Both the position numbers and the translations under genes were made by a program. 64,000 nucleotides of DNA, from NCBI GenBank assembly GCA_029964075.1, contig CM057136.1:3472001-3536000 (forward strand), given 5' to 3'. The notes beneath the pieces were generated by a model. The model made no database searches. It saw only the letters and a program-made list of their open reading frames with translations, and had not been told where the DNA came from. The stretch comes from Patiria pectinifera. Its lineage: Eukaryota > Echinodermata > Asteroidea > Valvatida > Asterinidae. Below, one piece after another: positions 38,301 through 49,697 of this stretch (position 1 is the stretch's first letter; each line of letters starts with the position of its first letter).

Positions 38301-41300
38301 GTGATCCTTTTCTCCAAGTTACCAACATCTCTAGAAACCCACGTCCGTGGTCGAAATAACTCATCTGACTGTCGTTTCTTATTACCGCTCCGCACTGTGT
38401 GATCTATGTGAAATGAGGTGTATTAAATTAGTGCCTGAGTTGTCAAATTAGCGCCGGGGATGATGCATGTCAGCAGTGCGGCCGCGGCCCTGAAACATCA
38501 AGACTTGCGTTTTGTCCAGATATGCACTAATGGTGTCACCCTGTGTCTTACGAAGTCAAGAAGATGGAATAAGCGATGCATCAGTGTCAGAAATGTTTAT
38601 CTCTGTCAAAATGTGATTGATGCACAAAGGACAAGGAAAGTCCAAGGAACCGATTGTTTAATGACGTGTAAGACGGTAATTGTTTACTCAATCCAGGGGA
38701 TTCTCTAATTTACGGACCTGTTTCTTAGGTGTACAATCATGAGTGTACGTGCACTATATCCTGCTGGCATAAAATGGTCGGATAAAACGTCAGAAAATCA
38801 AAGCATGTGTCGCTGCACCATTAAAAGACTAAACCCGTTCAGTGATTTATTAAAGGAATTGTCTGCAGTATGGTGAGTGGTACAAACTGGAGTATATTCC
38901 ATCTGTGAATTTAGTACGTCTGAGTTTATGGCACAAGTCAAACAATAAAAAATTACAATCATTGAAGTTTAAAGAGGCTGTCTTCTCATTCGTTCAACAA
39001 ACCACCAACCCTAACGAAAAAGAGCCCTCTGGTAACCACATTCGCAATTTCTCGTCTGGCGCCATCATTTTGGTTGGGGAAAAAAACTTATACACTAGAC
39101 AAGTGAAATGGAATGACATAACGAAGCACACGGGTAATTTCTGTAGCTCCATGGAGAGGAATCACTCCATTTTCCCGTCTAAATATAGAAATCACAATTC
39201 TAACCACACACACTCTCACACATTTATGTCTCTATATATTTTCTTTAATAATCACACGTTCTTCTTGAGTCGCGAGTACGGCGTCGGTTTCACTCTAAAT
39301 GAAGTCGCGCTAATCACGCTAATTAGTGTTATTTTTACTGATCTCCACCGCCGTGTGGAAACTCTGGAGATTTAATATCGTCCTCAATGGTGTCCATTAA
39401 ACGCTAATACGCTCCCCGTCGCGTGACGTGTGATTTATTTCAATTGCCAGCGAATATCGGCATTACAATTGTCAACACTTCTTTCACTGGTGAGCTTTGA
39501 GTTCGGCCGACTCGCTAGCGACCGTTAGATACAAACCAAACGTCTGTATATACGCAGCAATGAAATTAGGAACGCTGTACCAAGAAATCACTACACTGGA
39601 TGATATAATGAGATCGGACGTGATGTTACCAGACAATTAAATTCTCATGAAAACTCAGTAGACCACGCCAACCCCGCGTTGTTGTTTCTACTAATTAACA
39701 ATCTTTACATGTACACGTGAGCTGAAAATGTTTCGTTTTTTAATTTCATTCCTCACTATTCATTTGACATCTTTGGACAAAAAAAAATATTTAACAAAAA
39801 GTGATCTGACAAAAAGTGAAAATGCAAAACGTGCCATCAACGGTACATCTGCATAATCACATATAGCACCGTGATTTTGAGGTACATTATCGTCTGGTGC
39901 TCTTGCATTATGGCCCTCACAATTAAATGGTTCATATTTATTCATCTAAGATGATACCAGAAAATAGTCGGACGGAATAAATCGACGCAAAATGCTCTGA
40001 ACCACACAAACATTTTGAAGCAACCTCTGTATCCATAACACCCTTGGAGCGAACACAGTTGTACGATCATAAGGAAATGAAACACGCATTCGGTCTGCGT
40101 TGTCTGTGCATGTTTTCAGTTCTGATTTTTTTCCCCAACCTTCAATTTTGCGAGGGTGAAGGAAATTATGTGGGCTGCATATACACACACACACCGACAA
40201 ACGTGACTGCACATATAGACGAGAGCGGCCACCAGAACAATCAACAAGGTGAGGTATGGTGTAGTTCCAATAACCTTTTTTTTCCGAGTAGATATAGAGA
40301 AGAGCTTCGTGCTCACAGTAAGATCCTTACAGTGGTTCAAAAGGAAATCCAAGATTGACCTAATATCCGAACTTATCTAGCGACTTAGGAAATGGTGAAG
40401 TTAGTTATCCAGTGGCCACATTATCACGGTGGCACCGCGCCCACACGAGCATGGCGCACGAGTTCTTAAAACTTAAAACGCAAGTTGCCAACATGCAAGC
40501 ATGGAGGAAGGATGGTCGGAGGCGAGCGTACGGCGTTCGTGCGAGCGTGGTGGTAAACACCAGTTTTGTTTTTCAATTGCGGGGGTGGGGGAGGGTTAGT
40601 CCACATACGTTTGCAGTTTATATAGGCAGAAGAAATGAGGACTTACGGTTTACTTGCATAAACAGCCATCATGAAGTCCCGTTATAAGCGTTTCATGCCA
40701 CTGTCGGTCTCACTGTCCGTTGGCTATACAGGTACAGTAATCACGAACGCTGTTTAAAAAAAGAAAGCAATTTTAAAACAGCTACATGTATAAACCATGT
40801 CGTATTATGAGACAAACAGCTAGCAGTTCAACGACAGCCAATGCGTTTCATAAGGAAAAAATATTACCGGTAACCTGCACTGATAATCCAAGCTGCAAAT
40901 AAAATACAATGAAAATAGGTTGAACGATGGGCACAAATTCGGATAAAACAATCACTGCAACTCTCAGGTCCGCCTTCCCTGAGCACATTCTTTGCCATTA
41001 TCATAGGTCACAACAAAATAACACGTCCTCAAAATCCTCCCCAAATCGCCTCACCGATTCCCTAATGGATTTTTAAAAATATATAAACAACCTTATGTGT
41101 AACCGAGCGGCTTTCAAAACTGACCCCGAATTGGAATGGCACATTTTTTTTTAGCATTATCTGTATTGTGTGCGTAGCCTACGCCTGCACAATTCGCTCT
41201 CAAAATGATCTCGTAATTCAAGTTCTGAGGCGCCTGGACACTTCAGTGTTATGATTTGCTGGAGCAACTTTGGATCAAATTCCACGCACCGAGGCCGGAT

Positions 41301-41651
41301 AGAATGTCTCCAAGATTGTTCTTCTAATGAAGAGATACATGCCGCCATTACACTGCGGTTACAGGGAGGGCGAGTCCAGCCAGGGGAAGAGTTATTAAAA
41401 GGGGGTGTCTTAACGAGGACATAATGTACATGTAAATCCCAAATGAAATTAAGTCTGGGGACAAAATCGTCTGGAGGTCGTCTGAATCAGAAGTGGTGAC
41501 CTTTTCTATACTTTTAAAAATTCCCAGGAGGAGAAAAAGGCTTTTAGTTTTGCTATCGAGTTTTGCCGTAATATTCACGAGAGGTGTCAAAATGAGAAGA
41601 TAAACCAAGTGGATGATTGTATAGATCTAGCATTGCAGTCATCTTTCAGCA
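35380..41651. other. Gene-free stretch, no exon supported
   Basis: Frames of up to 157 codons occur (35909-36382 plus, 38905-39375 plus, 36772-37107 plus). None has a domain, signal peptide, coiled coil or repeat I recognise, and their edges do not coincide with good splice sites. A short CACACACACACA run lies near 40185. I cannot exclude single small exons. Confidence 0.4.
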
Positions 41652-41928
41652 CTGAAAAATTCATGGGTTAATTTTACCCAAAAAAGGGGTGAAAACTACC
41701 CAAACTTGGGTTGTTCTATAACCAATTGTTTGGGCTAGAATTTATGCTAAATTCAACCAAAAGTTGTAGTCATACAAGACCAAATTAAAGTTGGTCTTGA
41801 ATTACAACAAGTTTTGGTTGAATTTAGCAGAAATTCTAACCCAAACAATTGACTATATAACAATCCAAGTTTGGGTAGTTCCAGTTTTCACCCTTTCTTT
41901 GGTAAAATTAACCCAGGCAATTTTTCAG
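41652..41928. repeat. Almost fully palindromic 277-bp foldback element
   Basis: The ends CTGAAAAAT...GGGTTAATTTTACC and GGTAAAATTAACCC...TTTTTCAG are inverted. The pairing continues inward through AACTACCCAAACTTGG, AATTGTTTGGG, GAATTT.TGCTAAATTCAACC, AAACTTGTTGTAAT-type and AAGACCAA / TTGGTCTT to a very short loop. This is the most complete long hairpin in the window. A 91-codon frame across it is spurious. Confidence 0.8.
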
Positions 41929-44424
41929 AGAGGATACGCCGATATCCTCTTGGGCATTAATTGTTCAGGGGCAGGTCTAGCTTTCAGGAAACGCATGGGG
42001 AGGGGGGGGGTCCGGGGCGTTCCCCTCCCCATTCTAAGACAATTTGAGAATACATTTGGGAATTAATTTAGGAACTGTGAGTCAATTTTTTAGATTTTGA
42101 CCCCATTTTACTAGTACAATTTTTGTCCGCGGCTGAACGGCGGGTGGGTATGGGTATGGGAGGGTGTGTGCGTGTGCGTGGGGGTGGGAGTGGGGTTTAA
42201 ACCAGTCCCCTCCCAGATCCGCTACTGTTGTTACTGAATTATAATTTTACAAACCTCAAAGATAGCTGCCGAGTGCAACAGATCTGTACTGTGGAAGGGA
42301 AAAGGTGTAAAGACTCGGCTAGTATAGACCAAAAAATAGGCAAGTGGCTGAAAGAAACGCATTGAAATTTAACACCTCCCTCTCCGGAAAAAAAAGTGAC
42401 TAAAAAAGGGGATTAGGTTTAAAAAATTTTTTATTCTGATGTGCGTCAGCTAACCTTTGGGAGCTATGGATATTTTTCTGATTTTCTGAAGTGATTATAT
42501 TTCAGGTCGTTGGTATCTTTGGTAATCCCTTTACTATGCTACAAACTCGAGTCACAGTTCAGGCCTTCTGCGGTTGGACGAGTTATACTGTATACGGGGA
42601 AAATTTGTCGCGGGGATGACAAGAATGTTACAGTAATGATCAAAGCGAAATGCATACCGGCTATCCGTCGTGTTCAAAGAAGGAAGGGTGAAATGTTCCA
42701 GACGTTTACAAGTATCAAGTTCGCTTATAGTTGCCGGCCAAAGGAATCCGTCTAATTGAGCTAGGATGGCACGGAGAAGAGAGGGAAAAAATGTCTGCTT
42801 CACGGGGATATGTTTACCCTTAGGCAAGTTCATGAAACGAGCGGCCTTGATAGAAAATGAATGAGTTGGGACGTGGGGTAGAACATGCTCGCCGGGGTTT
42901 GGTGCAGCAAGGGACGGTACATGAACAGCTGGAGCTGGGACTGGACTGATTGGGCCCAGGTTTGGTCCGGACGTTGATAGTTACTAAATACTAGTGGGCT
43001 GGAAGGATGACAATTTCGGAGCAGGTCCGTTGAGGGTCACTATGAAGTAATCGTCTGACGGACCCGCTCGGGAGTTACTCCGGAGCAATGGAAACAAGTC
43101 CAGCATTCATTTTGCTCAGACTTTTTTGCCTTTACAGGTAAAGTGGTATATCTTGGGAAGTTGGACTGTTGGTTGCTGGGTTTGGGAAGGATACATGGAT
43201 TAAAAGTGGACAAGTGACAGATTATAAGTGATGGGAACGGGTGGGGGTCCAGTAAAAAGAGTCGCTGGCCTGGTGCGGCTTTCCAATGATTCGATCTTTT
43301 CTACAAAGTCATTGTGGACTATATATACTCATCATCATTCCCAGATATCTCTGTAAAGATGTCAGTCTTCATTTTTGACAGGAATTTTTATTGCCCAGCA
43401 AATTCCTCGAGTTCAAATATAAAACATACCACAAATATGCTCGCATGATTGCATTTTCTTAGATTTCGAATATTAGCGACACTGCGCCAGAAACCATGCA
43501 TTGTAGACATGCGTATAATGTAAACGAACGAAATTGTAAGGCCTTTTCTCACATATTATGCAACTATTCAATGAAGCCATTGAAGTTCCATACACAGGAC
43601 GCGTGAAGCTTTATGGAAATTCGTTTGCTCTGGGAGTATATTTTGATCCATTTCATAATATCCCACGTCTAACACAATCTAGTTTCCTTAATTGTTCTCG
43701 TTACTGATATAGTACAACATCATTCCACAATTTGTTTCCAAACACCTCACAATAAAGATGTCACGAATGCATATAACCACATAATTTGGATGTACAAATT
43801 CCGCAATCAAGTACCAGTCAATGAAGCAATCAACAGGTCATCGACCCCCGGGATAAACCTCGCTGATGGCACCCTGAGGGTTAGGGCCAGGGCCGACTGG
43901 ACAGTCGCAGAAAACGGAAACAGGGGACGGAAACTTGAGACGTTAACACGGCTCGTGTCCACCTCACGGCACCGCTATCTTCTTCATTTTCCCTCGACTC
44001 AACATCCTTATCCTTTTTTCTTTCTAGAATGATTAGAATCTTGAGCAGCCTCTGGGGAATATTGGACGGCTGGGAAAGTGGACAGAGAGGCTCCAAGTTT
44101 TAGATCAGTTTACCGTTGATGATTATCATCGTAATTATTACTAAGTAAACGCTTTGGCTGGCAAGGTTTGGCAATAATGGTAGATGCTTGTTGATATCTT
44201 CATAACTATTTACCTAAAAGATCACATTCTTCACCACATTCCAAATTACAGCATAGACTTTTCTTTTTCTTTGCTTTAACTATTTTGGCTTGTCAAAGTA
44301 TAATATCCCCATGCTCGAATCAGATAACCTGCCGCGCTGTAATTACTATGAAACTAAACGTTCAAACAACAGAGGGCGCTATTTCACTTTATGGTCTCAT
44401 CACGTATAATAAAAATATATGTAC
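41929..44424. other. Gene-free stretch, no exon supported
   Basis: A G-rich, GT-rich patch lies at about 42140-42200. Small frames are unrecognisable. Confidence 0.35.
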
Positions 44425-44525
44425 GTGGCTCCGACGTCTGGCCGTTCGAGATGTAAACACAGTTATTGAAAATTGACAGGAACCGCCAAAGAGTGAATGT
44501 AATATATTGAAGGAACTTGACGTGT
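44425..44525. repeat. Dispersed repeat family, copy 1
   Basis: CCGTTCGAGATGTAAACACA is followed by GAAAATTGACAGGAACCGCC, then GAATGTAATATA and AAGGAA. The same ordered blocks recur at about 45078-45240 and, more diverged, at about 58958-59040. Its class is not recognised. Confidence 0.7.
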
Positions 44526-45001
44526 AAAAGTGCACACCTGTGAATAGGCCTAAAGCCATCCACCGAGCTCATGAATAAAAGTTATACCCTCAAAATATTC
44601 TATATTAGAGAGTTCTCAGAGCCATGAAATTGGGAAGTTGAAAAAATATGGCAATGAACCTCTAGCTCTGGCCCAGACTTAGGACTTCCAATTCTGAGCA
44701 TTTTGGATGCAATTGAGCTCGAAAGTGGCGCTATTTTTTTCATGTTGTGGAGGGATCGTTTTTCAAGATGGCTACTTTTCCGCTTTTGGAAAAATAGGGG
44801 TCGTCTTCTTTGGGTGAGAATTTCTCGAAAAGTCAATGGTCAACCCACCAAAAATTGAAAATAAAATAAAAGATGACATGTAGATCGCCATTTCTCTGTG
44901 CAGCTTAGATACATGTGAGAGTTCTGAGTATTTGTAAAAGAACTTAGAAGTACATATATGGGCATTTTAGCACTAGTGTCTATGGGAATTTTAATACACT
45001 G

Positions 45002-45315
45002 TAAGGACACTCCGTATTTTCTCGTCATAGAACAAATTTTTTTTCAAAAAGAAGGCGCGCTACACAAACGCTGCTCTGGCCATTCGAGATGTAAACACAG
45101 TTGTTGTGAAAACGGGAACTCAAGATAAACACATTGTTTTGCAATGAAATTTCCTGTAGTATTTTGTTATGGCATTTGACACGAAACTCTAGAAAATTGA
45201 CAGGAACCGCCGAAGAATGAATGTAATATAATTTAAGGAAATTGCAATATGAAGGACACTCCGTCATGCAACAATTTCTTACAAAAGAGGGCGCGCTACA
45301 CAAACACTGCAAGCA
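45002..45315. repeat. Compound repeat: direct repeats flanking copy 2 of the dispersed family
   Basis: AAGGACACTCCGT...GGCGCGCTACACAAAC occurs at about 45002-45073 and again at about 45250-45304, so two direct repeats of about 55-72 bp flank the central segment. The centre contains CCATTCGAGATGTAAACACA and GAAAATTGACAGGAACCGCC, as in copy 1. The direct repeats suggest either a tandem duplication or a small composite element. Confidence 0.65.
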
Positions 45316-45936
45316 TTTTGGGAGTACAGTACATGTAGATTTTAATCCAAGTAACAAATGCCTTCGTGCTTTTATGATCTCCGTAAATGCTCCACACCTA
45401 TCTAACCAAATGACCAAAATGGATATGTACATGTTCTTAAACCCCTACTTTTTTGTTTTAGGCGGTTTCAAGTTCAGGTGTATGAATCTGAAAGTAGTCC
45501 TAGGGCTATACACATGTCACTAGTCACTACACAGTGTTTTTATCAGACATGTTGACATCTTTACTATCAAAACGCTACTAGAAACTGGTAGCCAAAAACA
45601 CAATTTGTATTTTGTAGTACTGAGTTAATTTTGTAGGGTATCGGAAAAAAATCCAGCTTTGAATCGAAATATTAAAATTTCCAAAATATGAAATAGGCAA
45701 TACATGTATATTAATTTTAAGGCTCTGTTCCTATCATATCTGCCTATGCTATAGGCCTAAACGAGAATGAAAGCATTTTGTACTAATAAGTTTACCTAAA
45801 CAGCTGGCGAAGTCCAGTTTTAATTGGTCTTTCTGATTCATCATCGGCTCTGCAGGATTATTTTTTAAAGGGAAGTATTATAGTCTGAGAACCATTCGGT
45901 TGACAACTCACCTATAGGGCTCAGTACTTTTTATTG
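45316..45936. other. Gene-free stretch, no exon supported
   Basis: AT-rich with no supported exon. TAGGCCTA occurs at 45752. Confidence 0.3.
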
Positions 45937-46373
45937 GCGATCGTGAAGTGTAGGGCCCCTGTTTTGTTTTGATCAAATTAGAGTAAAAAATGTTTTTTAT
46001 TGCTCAAAAATCACCTTTACAATCAAAAGCAGACTTTTCTCAATTCTAATAACACCCGTTTTGCAATTTTGAACAGATTCTTGGGGTAGAAATCACGATT
46101 TTTTTCTGCGCGGTTTGTACCTTGGGATTCAGCGCGCCGTGCGTGCTCACGGTACATCGCGCGGTGATCGCCATCTTAATTTTCGGGTCGCGTGTTGTCG
46201 CCGCGCTGTCATCGTCATTTTACCCCCAAATTTCCCTCAAAAAATCAAAACCCTGCCCTTTATCTATGACATACCTGTTTATTGAGAATGTCGCAAACTA
46301 GTTTGGTAGGTCCAATAATTTTTAAGTGGATTTTGTTCCCTTGTAGGAACCAGGCCCTACACTTCACGATGGC
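45937..46373. mobile_element. MITE-like element with about 25-bp terminal inverted repeats
   Basis: The left end reads GCGATCGTGAAGTGTAGGGC followed by CCCTG. The right end is CAGGCCCTACACTTCACGAT followed by GGCC. The interior (46120-46210) is unusually GC-rich with several GCGC words. No transposase is present. Confidence 0.65.
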
Positions 46374-47709
46374 CCTATTATTACTCAGACACGTCATGTA
46401 TGTGCAATTCCGCAACGGTCGACTGACGTAAAAATAGCAACGGCGAAAAAATAGAGACAGAGGTCCTAAGTAAACGTAACTACATGTAACTCCCAATAAT
46501 AAAAATGTACTTGGTCGGTACTGGGGACCCTTTAGCAGTTAAACGTCCGTAACACTGACATCTCCTGTTTAAAACACGGAACATCTTACCTGTAGGCCTA
46601 AATGTGTAAAAAGCTTGATCTTCAACTACCAGCACCACCAGCTACACGACATGACACGCAGTGTTCAACCACGGAACGGAACTGCAACATCCAAGTCGGT
46701 CCCCCACGTCGAATGCGTTGTAAGGGTCGAAACCCCTGTCTAAAAACGAACAAATTTGAGCAATTTCTTCTTCAGTTGACAACTCAGCCGAATCTCAAAA
46801 TTGTCCGCAAGTAGTACAAGCCACAGAACTGCGGTTGTGTTCCAAGCATGCAGGCCTGCGCGAATTTTGTAGCAGGCAAGTACGGTGTTAAACTTTCTTC
46901 GGAATTTGGCGGTCTTTTATTTCCAATCGTCTGCTTTTCGATAAGCATTGTGGGAAATAAAGCCTTTTGTTTTCTGTGCTCAATGTGTGACGACTTTTTC
47001 ATGAACCATTCAAACCAAACAAGAAACAGACGTCTGTAGGCCCATTTGGCTCTGCGGTGCTTCATCCCTCAAGTCGAATATAAAAAATAGCTGCGTTGGG
47101 CTAAATTATTTAGCCGCTTTGTCCGTGTAAATATAAAAGATCGAAATTTTTAGGGGAGATTCGTCTTTGAGATGTTTGACCAGCTGGATATTTAAGGGCG
47201 GTACGTGTCCCGGATAATTGCGGTTGTCTGCAAACAGAGGGGGCGAAAATTTAGCACCTTGCGTCGTCTGCTGATGGGTCACGAATTAGCCTGGTTCTAT
47301 ATAATATTGTTAAAATGAAGGTTTTATATGCCCTTTGCCAAAGCTAGGGGAATGCACTTTTCATTTTGTTGAGCCGACTTGTGCCACAAAAGGTGAATTC
47401 AATGCAATAGAAAGATCCCCCGATTCTCATGAGATGACGCCCATGGTATGCCACCTGCACTATAAGTACTTTCAAGGAAATAAAAATCGTTAGTTTTTAA
47501 CCCCAAAGGGAAAAGGTCGGCAGAGTTGAGGCGGGAATGTTGGGCAGCATCTAATGCCTCGAGTTTAAAAGAACTTCAATTAACTAATGTACAGTGGCAC
47601 GCATGGTGGGGGTTGGGGCAGGGTAGGGGTAAAGCAGGGGGTGGAGTCTGGGCTACTTCAAGTAGTGGGGCAAATAGGGGAGAATTGTTCCTTCGATGAT
47701 ACAAGCAAG
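46374..47709. other. Gene-free stretch, no exon supported
   Basis: Short frames only. TAGGCCTA occurs at 46593. A G-rich patch lies at 47606-47640. Confidence 0.35.
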
Positions 47710-47939
47710 GCATTTGGCACACAGTAAGAGTTTGCCTTAAGCAAGATAACTGGCTATAGGGCCATCGCAATTTTGTCCTTTGAAAAAATATCATAGGTAG
47801 AATAACGAGCACTTTTGAACATTTTCAAATGGCTGCCATCGCTTGTGATTCTACCTATGATTTTTCAAAGGACAAATCTGCGATGGCCCCTGTAGCCAAA
47901 TATCTTTTTCAAGACATAATCTGACTGTGCGCCAAATGC
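47710..47939. repeat. 230-bp hairpin element
   Basis: GCATTTGGC at 47710 pairs with GCCAAATGC at 47939. Inner blocks GGGCCATCGCA / TGCGATGGCCC, TTGTCCTTTGAAAAA / TTTTTCAAAGGACAA and ATCATAGGTAGAA / TTCTACCTATGAT pair in order, leaving a loop of about 35 bases. Structure only; no coding. Confidence 0.8.
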
Positions 47940-49562
47940 TATGTTTGTGTCATCAAATGCACAATTCCATAATCTGTCTGCCGTACTAAAGCTACCCCAT
48001 TTGAATTTAATGTATAAATTCATTGGCAAAACATCTTGCTATCATATTTAAGAACAAAGAATTCTGCAAAATTTGTTATGGGGACCTGCACAAAAAGATC
48101 GCAAATTTATTTTTATTTGTATTTTTGGTCCACATACAGATACCAAATCGCTTGAAGGGAATTCCACATGATAGCAAATATTATTTCAAAAAGTGTATGG
48201 GAACCATTTAAATAAATGCATACCAGACATACAAAAAAAACTTAACAAATTCAGTAAGTATTTTTTTATTTTTTATTTTAATTTACAGGTATCATTATGC
48301 ATCATTGTTTTCTTAAAGTGTTGATTTCAACCATGCAATGCATTTTCCTTTATTAATAAGTCTGCAGATGCACGTCAATACAATATCAAAATGCATAAAT
48401 ATTTGGCAATCAAAGTATCCTTTATGGACGGAATCTTTTGCACGATTTTTATCAAACAATGCAATTTTATAATACATTTTTTGTATATATACATGTACAA
48501 TTTTAAAAATTGAAATTATCAGTACCAGAAATTATGTCTGGTGGGTTATACTGGCAGAAGAGATATCAATCGGAGGGACAAACAAATTGATATCAAGTTG
48601 CATAATCATTTGCAATTTTCTAAACACTTCAAAATGTACAATGCTATTATTTGTACTTTGAAGACTTAGCAATAGAATCCTTGTCTGCTTTATTAAAAAG
48701 ATTAAATGTTTTAAAAGTTGCGGGCGGTGTAATTTATTGCATGAGTCTGGCCACATGACTTTAACCTATCTACCCCAACCCTTCAAAATCCAACTGCATG
48801 CTTTGTTGGAACCTGTTGGAGTGAGTACTGCACTAGTAAACCATTAATCCGTGTCACCTTCTTTTTCACTCAATATGTATGTTAGCATTCGCACAGGGTC
48901 AGAGTACATCAGTTGGTGTCAATGCGTAAGGTCGATCTCCCTTAATCGTTTGAATTTCACGACAAGATTCTGTTGCACAGTTGGAAAGCATGTACCAGTG
49001 GCCTTTGTGTAGAACAAGCCAATCGAAATCGTGACGTGTACAGTGCAGGCAGTAGCATTGCCATCACAATAGATAGATCTCCAATCGTCAGTCTATCCTT
49101 TGTCTGCAAGATGTGGCAAGTTCGCGCAAGAACTATTGTTGACCGTTGGTTAACCACAGTTCGACTAAAGTTAGCCCGAACTCTGTCTAGTCGACAGTGG
49201 TTGACTACGCTAGTCAACTATTTAGAACCAACCTACTGGGGCTGGTTGCATCACTGGTAACCAATAGCCGCGCCTATTCATAATGTACAGCAGGGAGCCA
49301 GGACCCAAGAGTTTTGCGATGACATTTTGACCAGCGTTTGACTAGAGACGTTCACACGTTGCTATTAGTGCACAGGCGTAAGGTACGTCACAAATCAACC
49401 ACTAGTGGACTAATGGTCCTTGCCCGAACTTGGCCATGAATTAACTCTGCTGCACAATTTCCGAGCGCTTGGAACCCTGACTACTGCTTGCACTATTAAG
49501 ACCACGTCAGACTTCCACTGATTGCCACCTGGTTGTGATTTTCGAAGATAAAGCGCCAGGAT
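47940..49562. other. Downstream of STPG2, probably includes its 3' untranslated region
   Basis: This is the region after the STPG2 stop codon on the minus strand. No AATAAA is seen close to the stop. The first clear minus-strand AATAAA lies near 48693-48698, some 870 bp away, so the 3' end is unresolved. No other exon is supported. Several GTTGAC / GTCAAC words lie at 49,130-49,220. Confidence 0.35.
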
Positions 49563-49697
49563 TTAGACACCTAGCACAAATGCTTGTTTCTGCATGACAG
49601 AATTGGCCCTTGAAATCTCCGCGTGTGGGGCCACGGGGTTGTTCAGGGTTGCATTGAAGGTTCCTTTCAGTACTGTGTCCTGTAATAGGGGGCTCAA
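49563..49697 (-). CDS. STPG2: STPG2 terminal coding exon 10 (residues 540-583)
   Basis: A very strong acceptor (a T-run, then CTTTCTCTACAG) precedes LSPLLQDTVLKGTFNATLNN. This is consistent with the 'SP.L.DTV.K.TFN.TL' ending I associate with PG-rich-repeat sperm-tail proteins. The frame agrees with exon 9 (phase 0) and ends with TAA at 49565-49563. A rival 184-codon plus-strand frame over the same DNA has no recognisable content. Confidence 0.85.
   Translation of the reverse strand: MSPLLQDTVLKGTFNATLNNPVAPHAEISRANSVMQKQAFVLGV

Noticed and set aside
38905-39375. 156-codon plus-strand frame
   Set aside because: Asparagine- and histidine-rich low-information sequence without domain or splice context.
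41157-41348. Short protein-like minus-strand frame (acidic and basic, ELELRDHFESEL)
   Set aside because: Looks somewhat protein-like but only 63 codons, no partner exons or splice sites identified and no known family.
49120-49260. Cluster of GTTGAC and GTCAAC words suggesting an inverted repeat
   Set aside because: Words do not pair in order into a stem; no defined ends.
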